DNA from: UMGS1958 sp045542415
GTDB lineage: Bacteria; Bacillota; Clostridia; UBA1381
Reading direction: 5' to 3'
DNA length: 64,000 nt
Assembly: GCA_045542415.1 (NCBI GenBank)
Contig: JAZQKZ010000042.1
Span: 13,562 to 77,561 of the forward strand
The position numbers and the translations under genes are program-made. The notes under the pieces are model-generated. The model ran no database searches and was not told the DNA's origin. It was given only the letters and a program-made list of their open reading frames with translations. Positions 33,954 through 43,100 of this stretch are shown one piece after another (the stretch's first letter is position 1; the number at the start of each line of letters is the position of its first letter).

Positions 33954-35017
33954 TACTTCACCCTGCTTTCAGCAAGAGCAATTATTCTGTCAAGCAACTC
34001 ACTGTATCCCACGCCGCACGCATCCCATAATTTCGGGTACATGCTGATATTTGTAAAGCCCGGAAGTGTATTAACTTCGTTCAATACAATTGAACCGTCA
34101 CTGTACTTGATGAAGAAATCAACTCTTGTCAGTCCCTGACCGTCAAGTGCTTTAAATGCCTTAACAGCATACTCCTGAATTTTCTTCTTTGTATCTGCCG
34201 GAATATCTGCCGGAATCTGAAGCTCAGTTGAATTATCGTTATACTTTGCGTCAAAGTCATAGAATTCAACAGTCGGCTTAATTTCTCCAACCTCTGCTGC
34301 CTTAACATCATCATTGCCCAATACGGCACACTCAACCTCGTGACCGTCAATATTTTCCTCAATAAGCACCTTTCTGTCGAACTGTGCCGCATATGCGAGA
34401 GCCTTTTCAAGCTCTGCTCTGTCATGTGCCTTGCCTACGCCCACTGACGAGCCTGTACATGCAGGCTTTACAAAGCAAGGATATCCCAGTTTTTTCTCAA
34501 TTTCATCCATACATGCTACGATATCGTCGCCCCGACGGTAAACAACCCAATCCGCCTGCGGAATATCTGCTGATGAGAATACCATTTTTGAATAAACCTT
34601 ATCCATACCGTTTGCCGATGCAAGCACTCCCATGCCGACATACGGAATATGCGAAAGCTCAAACAGTCCCTGAACAGTACCGTCCTCACCGTACTCACCG
34701 TGAAGCACAGGGAAAATCACATCCGGATGAATTTTCTCTACACCATTATCAGTGAATACAAGAAGCGCTTTATCCTTAGCGTCCGGTGAAATAACCGCAT
34801 GAGTTTTATTTGCTGTATCAGCCTCCCACTCACCGCCTATAATATTTGACCAGTCTCCCGTGTAGAGATACCACTCGCCGTCCTTTGTTATTCCCACTAC
34901 ATCTATATCATATTTATCCTTATTCAGATTATTTAAAACCGAGGTTACCGACTTTCGGGAAACCTCATGCTCCGGCGACTGACCGCCGAATATCACACAT
35001 AATCTTTTCTTTGCCAT
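33953..35017 (-). CDS. ddl: D-alanine--D-alanine ligase
   Basis: 354 residues, ATP-grasp fold. CVIFGGQSPEHEVSRKS opens it; HGEYGEDGTVQGLFEL, YVGMGVLASANGMDKV, PCFVKPACTGSSVGVGKA, EENIDGHEVECAVLG and the metal-binding VLNEVNTLPGFTNISMYPKL follow. It makes the D-Ala-D-Ala end of peptidoglycan precursors. ATG 35017 is preferred over a TTG four codons earlier. First gene of ddl-murI-DUF1934-ctpA. Confidence 0.97.
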   Translation of the reverse strand: MAKKRLCVIFGGQSPEHEVSRKSVTSVLNNLNKDKYDIDVVGITKDGEWYLYTGDWSNIIGGEWEADTANKTHAVISPDAKDKALLVFTDNGVEKIHPDVIFPVLHGEYGEDGTVQGLFELSHIPYVGMGVLASANGMDKVYSKMVFSSADIPQADWVVYRRGDDIVACMDEIEKKLGYPCFVKPACTGSSVGVGKAHDRAELEKALAYAAQFDRKVLIEENIDGHEVECAVLGNDDVKAAEVGEIKPTVEFYDFDAKYNDNSTELQIPADIPADTKKKIQEYAVKAFKALDGQGLTRVDFFIKYSDGSIVLNEVNTLPGFTNISMYPKLWDACGVGYSELLDRIIALAESRVK

Positions 35018-35061
35018 ATGTAACACCAACCTTTCAAAACGGTTATAAAACCGCTATCATA

Positions 35062-35090
35062 ATTATACTACTATATCGTAGAATTGTCAA
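35062..35090 (-). promoter_or_regulatory. ddl operon promoter
   Basis: Minus strand TTGACA, 17 bases, TATAAT, 45 bases upstream of the ddl start. Confidence 0.88.
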
Positions 35091-35171
35091 GAAAAACCCG
35101 ATGTAATATTATATTGGTAATAATTGCAGGAAATGATAAATTTTGCTTTGGCGGTCTTGTTAACAACAAAA

Positions 35172-35200
35172 AGAGGACGTTTCCGAAGAAACGTCCCTCT
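35172..35200 (-). terminator. Terminator after the EF-G-like gene
   Basis: Stem AGAGG-ACGTTTC/GAAACGTCCTCT type with TTCG loop and TTTTTGTTG tail on the minus strand, five bases past the stop. Confidence 0.9.
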
Positions 35201-35204
35201 GTAA

Positions 35205-37262
35205 TTAATCCTTCTTGCTGTCAGCAATAACCTTCTCAGCAACATTTGCCGGAGCCTGCTCATAGCTTGAGAATTCAAATGTGAACTGTCCTCTGCCTCT
35301 GCTCATTGAACGCAGATCAGTTGCATACTTAAACATCTCACTCATCGGCACTGTTGCCTCTACCATGTTAAGACCCTCTATTGTGCTTTCGCCCATACCC
35401 ATGATTGTACCGCGACGCTTGTTGATATCTCCGATTACATCACCCATGATGCTCTCCGGAATATATACCTTGAGCGTACCGATCGGCTCTAACAATACCG
35501 GCTTAGCCTGCTTTACACCATCCTTAAACGCAAGTGATGCAGCTGTCTTGAATGCCATTTCTGATGAGTCAACCGGATGATATGAACCGTCTAATAATGT
35601 AGCCTTTAAGTTAACTACCGGATATCCTGCCAATACACCGTGTTCACAGCAGTCTCTGAGACCCTTTTCAACCGCCGGGAAGTAGTTCTTCGGAACGCTT
35701 CCGCCGAATACCTTTTCTTCAAAAATCATCTCTTCTGAAGCACCCGGTGCAAACTCAATCTTAACATGACCAAACTGTCCGTGACCGCCTGACTGCTTCT
35801 TGTGCTTACCCTCTACAGTAGCTGTTCCTAAAATCGTCTCACGATACGGTACAATCGGCTCTGTAAGCACTACATTTGTGCCGTACTTAGCAAGGAGCTT
35901 GCTTACAATTACATCTATATGCTGCTCGCCCTGACCGTTGATAAGTGTCTGCTTTGTTTCTGAATTATTTGTAACTGTGAATGTCGGATCCTCTTCCATA
36001 AGTCTTGTAAGACCTGAAATAATCTTCTCCTCATCACCCTTTGCCTTAGGCTCAACTGCCATTGATAATACCGGTGCCGGGAATTCAATACCTGTAAGAA
36101 TAATATTCTTACCCTTTGCACAAAGTGTATCACCTGTCTTGGTATTGTCAAGCTTTGCTACACAGCCGATATCTCCTGCCTTGATAACCTTTGCCTCTGT
36201 CTGCTTCTTTCCGCAGATAGTGTAAACCTTACCAATCTTTTCCTCACAGCCTCTGTTCGGATTATATAATGTTGAATCTGACTTGATTTCTCCCGAATAT
36301 ACTCTGAATAACGACAGCTTACCTACATACGGGTCTGCAATTGTCTTGAATACTATTGCCGCTGTTGTTTCTTCCTCACTCTGAACTACTTCTACCGGCT
36401 CTGCTGTTGAAGCATCACGGGCAACCTGTGTAATCTCTGACGGAGCCGGTAAATACTTGCCGATACCGTCCATTAACGAACGCACACCGATATTTTCCTG
36501 ACCGCTTCCGCAATATACCGGATAAATTGTACCTTCCTTTACACCCTTACGGATAGCACCCTTGATTTCGTCAACAGTAAACTCTTCACCCTCGAAGTAC
36601 TTAACCATTAACTCTTCATCAGTATCAGCTACCGCTTCCATAATCATCTCTCTTAACGGGGCGATTACATCTGCCATACCCTCCGGCACTGCCATCTCTT
36701 CACGGTAAATACCATTGTAACGGCGGGCTGTCATATCCACGATATCAACGAAGCCCTTGAACTCGTCACCCTCCTTAATCGGATAAACGAACGGTGTAAC
36801 AGCCTTACCGAAAGCTGCTTTCATTTCTTCAAGTGTCTTCTGATAATCTGCACGGTCATCATCAATCTTGTTTACAAAGAACATTACCGGTACATCTTTC
36901 TGCTTTGCATACTTGAATACCTGCTCTGTACCTACTGAAACACCACTGCGGCCACTCATAACGATAAGTGCACTGTCTGCTGCTCTCAAGCCCTCTTTTA
37001 CTCCGCCTGCAAAGTCAAAGAATCCCGGTGTGTCGATCACATTATATTTCATATCCTTCCACTCAAGCGGTGCTACTGCTGTGGAAATCGAAAAACCTCT
37101 CTTAATTTCTTCGGGATCGCTGTCTGTTACTGTATTTCCGTCAGCTACCTTTCCGAATCTGTCTGTCATTTTCGCATTATAAAGCATTGCCTCTGTCATT
37201 GTGGTCTTACCGCACTTACCGTGACCCATAACGGCGATGTTTCTGATTGCTTCCATTTTCAT
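35205..37262 (-). CDS. Elongation factor G-like translational GTPase
   Basis: 685 residues with all EF-G domains: GTPase (residues about 5-270; G1 GHGKCGKTT at 13-21, G3 DTPGF, G4 NKID), a domain II with AGDIGCVAKLDNTKTGDTL, domain IV with GHGQFGHVKIEFAPG and a domain V ending in SRGRGQFTFEFSSYEQAP. G1 differs from the AHIDAGKTT of true EF-G, placing it with the EF-G-like paralogues of Firmicutes whose role is uncertain. Start ATG 37262 follows AGAGGG. No rpsL, rpsG or tuf genes are near, supporting a paralogue rather than fusA. Confidence 0.85.
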   Translation of the reverse strand: MKMEAIRNIAVMGHGKCGKTTMTEAMLYNAKMTDRFGKVADGNTVTDSDPEEIKRGFSISTAVAPLEWKDMKYNVIDTPGFFDFAGGVKEGLRAADSALIVMSGRSGVSVGTEQVFKYAKQKDVPVMFFVNKIDDDRADYQKTLEEMKAAFGKAVTPFVYPIKEGDEFKGFVDIVDMTARRYNGIYREEMAVPEGMADVIAPLREMIMEAVADTDEELMVKYFEGEEFTVDEIKGAIRKGVKEGTIYPVYCGSGQENIGVRSLMDGIGKYLPAPSEITQVARDASTAEPVEVVQSEEETTAAIVFKTIADPYVGKLSLFRVYSGEIKSDSTLYNPNRGCEEKIGKVYTICGKKQTEAKVIKAGDIGCVAKLDNTKTGDTLCAKGKNIILTGIEFPAPVLSMAVEPKAKGDEEKIISGLTRLMEEDPTFTVTNNSETKQTLINGQGEQHIDVIVSKLLAKYGTNVVLTEPIVPYRETILGTATVEGKHKKQSGGHGQFGHVKIEFAPGASEEMIFEEKVFGGSVPKNYFPAVEKGLRDCCEHGVLAGYPVVNLKATLLDGSYHPVDSSEMAFKTAASLAFKDGVKQAKPVLLEPIGTLKVYIPESIMGDVIGDINKRRGTIMGMGESTIEGLNMVEATVPMSEMFKYATDLRSMSRGRGQFTFEFSSYEQAPANVAEKVIADSKKD

Positions 37263-37379
37263 TTTGATTACCCTCTTTCTATGTATATATCTATATAATT
37301 CGAGCATTCTCGATTTACATCTGATTTGAATGCAAGCCCTTATACTAATATATACCACCTTTTTCTAAACTTTAAACAA

Positions 37380-37421
37380 AAAAATAACCGTCGAATTGTT
37401 AAAACTTCACAGTTATTTTTT
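37380..37421 (-). terminator. Terminator-like hairpin in the ackA to EF-G-like intergenic region
   Basis: AAATAACTGT/ACGGTTATTT stem with one wobble and a long T-run on the minus strand. It sits between the ackA terminator and the EF-G-like gene, so it may act as an attenuator or end a short transcript. The rest of 37263-37628 holds no recognised gene; a small TCGAG/CTCGA hairpin lies near 37301-37314. Confidence 0.45.
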
Positions 37422-37564
37422 GTGCAATATGCTATTTTTTATTCATTTAGTCTATGAATACTTGTTGCATCCTTGCCATTAATTAAGGCTGTACGTTATA
37501 AGCTGAGTAGTATATAATAAAATGGGAAAGGTTTTTTTGAAGAAAATACTGTTCACTCTAACAA

Positions 37565-37597
37565 AAAAACAAAGACCTCAGTAATTGAGATCTTTGT
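37565..37597 (-). terminator. Terminator after ackA
   Basis: Stem AACAAAGATCTCA/TGAGGTCTTTGTT with one wobble and TTTTTTT on the minus strand; T-rich on the plus side too, so it can work both ways. Confidence 0.88.
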
Positions 37598-37628
37598 TTT
37601 ATTAGAGACTTTTTATATCCCTTTAAGT

Positions 37629-38822
37629 TTAGCCCTCTACAATCTTCTTTGTGTCAATTGCAATCATTAATTCCTCATTTGTCGGAATTACAAGTGTCTT
37701 AACCGATGCACCGTCAGCTGAAATATCAACTGTGCCTCTGCACTCATTCTTTGCGTCATCAATCTTAATTCCCATGTACTCAAGATTGCTTACGATTGCC
37801 TTTCTTGTCGCTGCATCATTCTCACCAACTCCGGCTGTGAATACTACTGCGTCAACACCGCCCATTGCTGCTGCGTATGAACCCACATACTTCTTGACCT
37901 GGTATGTAAACATATCCAATGCAAGCTCAGCTCTCTTATTACCCTCTGCTGCCGCAGCTGATAAGTCACGGAAGTCTGATGATACGCCAGAAATACCCTG
38001 CACACCTGACTTCTTGTTCATTAATGCATCAACATCTGCCGAGCTCATGCCCTTGTTGATAAGATATGTAACAACTGCCGGGTCCATTGAACCTGTTCTT
38101 GTTCCCATCGGCACGCCGTCAAGCGGAGTGAAGCCCATTGATGTATCTACACACTTACCGCAATCAACCGCACTGATTGATGAGCCGTTGCCGAGGTGGC
38201 ATGTAACAATCTTTAACTCCTCCGGAGCCTTGCCTAAGAACTTAGCTGCTTCCTGTGCAACATACTTGTGTGATGTGCCGTGGAATCCATACTTTCTGAT
38301 TCTGTATTCCTCATAGCACTCGTACGGAAGAGCATACATAAATGCCTTTGCCGGCATTGTCTGATGGAATGCTGTATCAAATACTGCAACCTGCGGAGTA
38401 TCAGGCATAATCTTTGTACATGCGTTGATACCGATAAGGTTCGGCGGATTGTGAAGCGGAGCAAGCGGAGTACACTTTTCCAAAGCTTTCATAACTGACT
38501 CTGTAATAAGACAAGAATCAGCAAACTCTTCGCCACCGTGTACTACTCTGTGACCTACTGCACCGATTTCATCCATTGATGAAATAACACCAATCTTTTC
38601 GTCAACGAGTGCATCAATTACCATCTGGATTGCATCACCGTGATCCTTCATCGGCTTTTCAATCTTTGTCTTTTCATCTGCACCAACGTTTGTATGCTGG
38701 AGATTTGATCCCTCAATACCGATTCTCTCGCAAAGACCCTTTGCAAGAACTGCCTGATTATCCATGTCGATAAGCTGATACTTCAATGATGAGCTTCCGG
38801 CATTAATTACTAAAACCTTCAT
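37629..38822 (-). CDS. ackA: Acetate kinase
   Basis: 397 residues, standard AckA length. VLVINAGSSSLKYQLID, GHRVVHGGEEF, PLAPLHNPPNL, VFDTAFHQTMP, RRYGFHGTSHKY-type segment, CHLGNGSSISAV, and FTAGVGEN. It makes ATP and acetate from acetyl phosphate. SD AAGGAG. It follows pta with a 150-base spacer carrying three hairpins. Confidence 0.98.
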   Translation of the reverse strand: MKVLVINAGSSSLKYQLIDMDNQAVLAKGLCERIGIEGSNLQHTNVGADEKTKIEKPMKDHGDAIQMVIDALVDEKIGVISSMDEIGAVGHRVVHGGEEFADSCLITESVMKALEKCTPLAPLHNPPNLIGINACTKIMPDTPQVAVFDTAFHQTMPAKAFMYALPYECYEEYRIRKYGFHGTSHKYVAQEAAKFLGKAPEELKIVTCHLGNGSSISAVDCGKCVDTSMGFTPLDGVPMGTRTGSMDPAVVTYLINKGMSSADVDALMNKKSGVQGISGVSSDFRDLSAAAAEGNKRAELALDMFTYQVKKYVGSYAAAMGGVDAVVFTAGVGENDAATRKAIVSNLEYMGIKIDDAKNECRGTVDISADGASVKTLVIPTNEELMIAIDTKKIVEG

Positions 38823-38857
38823 TTTATCGTCTCCTTAAAATATTTACCAATATTGAA

Positions 38858-38883
38858 CGGGCGAACACGGTTCGCCCCTACAA
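38858..38883. repeat. TTGTAGGG palindromic repeat, copy 1
   Basis: Minus strand TTGTAGGGGCGAAC CGT GTTCGCCCG: perfect 8-bp stem GGGCGAAC/GTTCGCCC next to TGTAG. Lies between pta and ackA. Confidence 0.65.
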
Positions 38884-38893
38884 TTTATTTGTT

Positions 38894-38922
38894 ACGGCAG
38901 GAGCACATTTCCCTGCCCTACA
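38894..38922. repeat. TGTAGGG palindromic repeat, copy 2 with different arms
   Basis: Minus strand TGTAGGGCAGGG..CTCCTGCCGT. It shares the TGTAGGG lead and the CCG end of copy 1 but has GGCAGG-type arms. Confidence 0.6.
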
Positions 38923-38935
38923 TTTATATTTTCAT

Positions 38936-38969
38936 AACACGAAAAGAAGCGAAGCTTATTTTTCGTGTT
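38936..38969 (-). repeat. AACACGAAAA inverted repeat after pta
   Basis: AACACGAAAA and TTTTCGTGTT separated by 14 bases, three bases past the pta stop. No T-run follows, so it may stabilise the pta 3' end or reduce read-through rather than terminate. Confidence 0.5.
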
Positions 38970-38972
38970 GCA

Positions 38973-39965
38973 TTACTTCTGTGCCTGAATTGCTGTAATA
39001 GCTACTACGCCTGCGATATCCTCAGCACTGCATCCTCTTGAAAGGTCATTAACCGGTGCTGCAATACCCTGTAATACCGGACCGTATGCTTCTGCCTTTG
39101 CAAGTCTCTGTGTAAGCTTGTAGCCGATGTTACCTGCATCAAGGTTCGGGAATACAAGTACGTTTGCCTGACCTGCAACCTTTGAATCCGGTGCTTTCTG
39201 CTTTGCTACTGTATCAACAATTGCAGCATCTAACTGTAACTCACCGTCTAAAGCTAACTCCGGAGCCTTCTCCTTTGCGAGCTTTGTTGCCTCCTGCATC
39301 TTCGCAACTAAATCACTCTTTGCCGAGCCATATGTAGAATATGAAAGCATTGCAACCTTAGGCTCATCACCTATTAACTGCTTGTATGATGCAGCTGATG
39401 AAATAGCAATTTCACTTACCTCGTCAGCGTTCGGGTCCTGATTAAGACCGCAGTCAGCAAAAATAAATGTACCGTTATTACCATACTGGCAATTCGGAAC
39501 TACCATGATAAAGAACGCTGAAACAAGCTTTGTTCCCGGTGCAGTCTTTAAAATCTGAAGAGCCGGACGGATTACGTTAGCTGATGAATTAACAGCACCT
39601 GCAACCATACCGTCAGCCTCGCCCATCTTTACCATCATGTTACCGTAGTAAAGCGGATCCTTAACAGTTTCTCTTGCCTGCTCGATTGTTACGCCTTTCT
39701 TTGCTCTTAACTCAGCAAACTTTTCTGCATATGCCTCGTTGCCGTTCTCTGAATCAATAATCTCAACACCGTCTATATCAAGTCCCTCTGCTGCTGCGAT
39801 TGACTTAATCTTGTCAGGGTTACCAATAAGTACGCACTCTGCATAGCCCTCAGCCTTAACGATTGCAGCAGCCTGAATTGTTCTTAACTCCTCACCCTCT
39901 GCAAGTACGATCTTCTTAATGTCATTCTTTGCTCTTGCTTTGAGCTGATCAATAAATGAACTCAT
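38973..39965 (-). CDS. pta: Phosphate acetyltransferase (first copy)
   Basis: 330 residues, the short single-domain Pta. KKIVLAEGEELRTIQAA opens it; MMVKMGEADGMVAGAVNSSANVIR, FIFADCGLNQDPNADEVSEIA, VFPNLDAGNIGYKLTQRLA and the active-site DLSRGCSAEDIAGVVAITAIQAQ follow. It converts acetyl-CoA and phosphate to acetyl phosphate for AckA. Clearly paralogous to the gene at 54010-55002. Confidence 0.97.
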   Translation of the reverse strand: MSSFIDQLKARAKNDIKKIVLAEGEELRTIQAAAIVKAEGYAECVLIGNPDKIKSIAAAEGLDIDGVEIIDSENGNEAYAEKFAELRAKKGVTIEQARETVKDPLYYGNMMVKMGEADGMVAGAVNSSANVIRPALQILKTAPGTKLVSAFFIMVVPNCQYGNNGTFIFADCGLNQDPNADEVSEIAISSAASYKQLIGDEPKVAMLSYSTYGSAKSDLVAKMQEATKLAKEKAPELALDGELQLDAAIVDTVAKQKAPDSKVAGQANVLVFPNLDAGNIGYKLTQRLAKAEAYGPVLQGIAAPVNDLSRGCSAEDIAGVVAITAIQAQK

Positions 39966-40024
39966 TTTCCATTACTCCTTTAGCTTTAATGTTTGGGGAT
40001 AATTCCCTTTTTACTCTAACTTAT

Positions 40025-40053
40025 ATTATAATACTTTTTGCATAATATTGCAA
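40025..40053 (-). promoter_or_regulatory. pta promoter with TTGCAA -35
   Basis: Minus strand TTGCAA, 17 bases with AAAAAGTAT just before TATAAT. It resembles the promoters of the two giant genes. Confidence 0.75.
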
Positions 40054-40098
40054 GAGGTATTTGAAAATTTGACAAAATATTTATAGTAGAATACGCAA

Positions 40099-40124
40099 AC
40101 AGAGACAGCCTTAGCTGTCTCTGT
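40099..40124 (-). terminator. Terminator of giant gene 1
   Basis: Perfect 11-bp stem ACAGAGACAGC/GCTGTCTCTGT around a four-base loop. The same stem ends giant gene 2 (46823-46848). Confidence 0.85.
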
Positions 40125-40136
40125 AATTTGTTTGGT

Positions 40137-43100
40137 TTACTTTGATACCACGCTGAGATATGGTAAGTACAATACCGGTCCACCTGCACTTGATGCCTCA
40201 AATGAAAGCGTAAGTGTAGTTGGTAAACCTGAGTATGAGAATACAACTGTGCTGTTATCTTCACCTATGCTGTAACAGCCATATGTGCCACCGGCACCAC
40301 TTACTCTTGAACCTATAATCTCCTGCTCAGCAACTACCGTACCGTCTGTATTCTTGAGAACTGCCTTTACATTTCCGTAACTACATGTTCCGATTGTAAT
40401 GTCAGCCGCTCCCGGTACACTAAGCTCAATTGTGCCGGTTGTTGTTATACCGTGGTCATTATGATATTTCGCATTGTTTAATACTACACCACCGCCAAAC
40501 AACGAATAATTTGCAAATGAATCACTTGATGTAAATTTCGTTTCTCCAACAGTTACTGAATATACAGTATTATTGTCGCCATCCGTAGTTTTGGTATATG
40601 TACTATTCTGTCTTGAGAAGTCCATCACATAGTTAACCGAAGCTTCCGAAGAACCTCTATAGTACTCATTATTTGAGCCGGACTCATAACCACTGAAGCT
40701 TGTAGCGCGAACTGCATTCGAAGTACCATTTAATATGCCTGTGATGTCATGATATGCATCAAGGTATTCTGTATTGTATTTCGCAATTGCACTTGCTCCC
40801 GGTGCATAAAGATTATCGATTACGATACCCAACTTCACAGTACCTGTACCCGATACTGTTGTCGGAAGCTTATACTGGAGCGAAATCATCGCCTTACCGT
40901 CAGCCGAACCGCCAATTGTATTCACCTTGTAAATACTACCTGCATTTACTTTACTTTCAGTATCAGCAAGAACCGCAGTGCTGTCAACATTCATTGTCAC
41001 TGACCACTTAGCTTCATTATCGTAATCACCCGCTGTTCCCGTTGTCTCGGAAAGCATCGAAATTGATTCAATATATGATTCCTCACTAATGCCGTCCATA
41101 GAATCCTCTGCACTTGTCGGTGTATCCATGATATCTACATCAGATGATTCATCAAGTGAAGCGTCAGCCTCCCAATCAGGCATATCCTCGTCACCAACTG
41201 CAACTTCCTTATCAGTTGCAGTATAATCATCAAAGAGTGTTGAATAAAGCTCATATGTAAGATACTCTGCCTCATCCACATCCTCCTGAGTCGTCAGTGT
41301 TGCTGACTCCGGAATCTTGATATATGTTGACATCGTTATTTCATTTCCGGAATCATCTGTTTTTGTCCCCGAGACCGGAATTGTAATATCCCACGCAATG
41401 TAATCATTTGTTACACCCGCTACTGATGAAACCGTTGTTATAAAGCCTGTTGAGATAGTATTTCCGAACTTCTGAGCTGTTTCTGAGTCTGATTCCGCAT
41501 CACCAAGATTCTCAGGATACTCTTCAAGCATCTCTCCTGCATATCCTACATGCGATATCTTAAACGGAAGTGTTCCGTTTGCAATTGTACCATCAGGTGC
41601 AACGAATGATACATACGGCTTAAGATCTGTAACCGTTGCAACACCGATTGTCATTGTACTTTCTGTGTCAACCTTGTATCTCGACCACATATCAATTGCG
41701 GCATAGTTACCGTAACCGCCATCGCCGCCTGCCTGACCCTTGTTAAGACCATCATATACTGACTGCAATGCAGTGTCATCTGTCTCCGGCGGTACGCTGT
41801 ACTCGCCGTATGCCATTACACCCACAGTAGTATTACCTGCATCAGTTGAAATACCGGCAGTACGGTTCTCACCATCACCGATTCTTGCAGGATACTCTTC
41901 AGGTGTAGAATCTCTGCCTGTGAAGTACCATGCACTCGGGTCTGCTGAATTTGTCTTCGGGCTTACTGCGTCGTTGTTATAATAGAGATAGTCCGGAGTA
42001 GAGTTTCCGGGATTTATCATTCTTACCTTGAAGCCGTTCGGATTGTGCTCAGCATCAAGAATCGGGAAGTGTGCTGTACCCATTTCAATAACGCTTGTTA
42101 TAATATCTGAATACACGCCCTCCGGAACAATGTTTCCGTAAGCGTCACAGCCGTTCCATGACAGAGTATATACCGTGTCAGTTGTAGCCTCTGTATTTAC
42201 TACCATTGATAATGTAACGAGGTTGTTTGCCTCACCCTCTAATGCACTCGCGCCTGTAGCCGCTGTTTTAGCCCATGCACCTGTGCTGTCCAACACAGGA
42301 ACAGGAGCTGTTCCCTCATATGCAAGGTCGTAAGCACTGAAATCAAGTACAACAGCGATTGAGTTTGAACCGAGGTTCTTAAGTCTCGCCGCCATATCCG
42401 CAGTGATTGTTACATGGAATTCACCGCCGATACCTTTTGTTCCGAAATTGCCGTACGCACCTCTTCCAAGACCCTCGTATGTCATGTGTTTAAGAATATC
42501 AGCATACAGAGTATTATTCGAGCTGATTGTTCTTAAGCCCTTACTTGTTGTATATGCTTCAAACGACGCCTGATCAGGTGAGTTTAAGAACATCATGTGA
42601 GTTGAGTCCTTTGCATCATCTGTCGGAATATAGTTTCCGAGGATAGGCGATACCATTGTATTACCGTTGTACTCAATCGGACCATTGCTGTCTGATTCGG
42701 TACGAATCGGTGCATCACCTACGTCCGAGTCACCTAAACTGTAGAACGAATGCTCTAATGACTGTAATGCAGCCGTTGTACCCTCTGTACCTGTAAGAGA
42801 CGGATTGCTCTGTAAGCTCCAGCGGTCTAATAAGAAACCACGGTTGTTTGAATAGAATACGAAGCTGTACGGCTGTGTTCCGTTCATCCAGAAGTCATAG
42901 AGGAAGCCGTTTTCCGTTAAGATATTAAGCTTCGGATAGATTGAAGCCTTATATCCACCTGCATTGAGGAAGAAAATATTCGTCCATACACGTCCTGTAA
43001 CTTCTGAGTAATCTGTAGGTGTCTGATCATCTTCTATGAATTCCATTGTATATAAGAACACACTTCCGTTTACTGAATAAATCTTTAAGTCAGTACCTGC

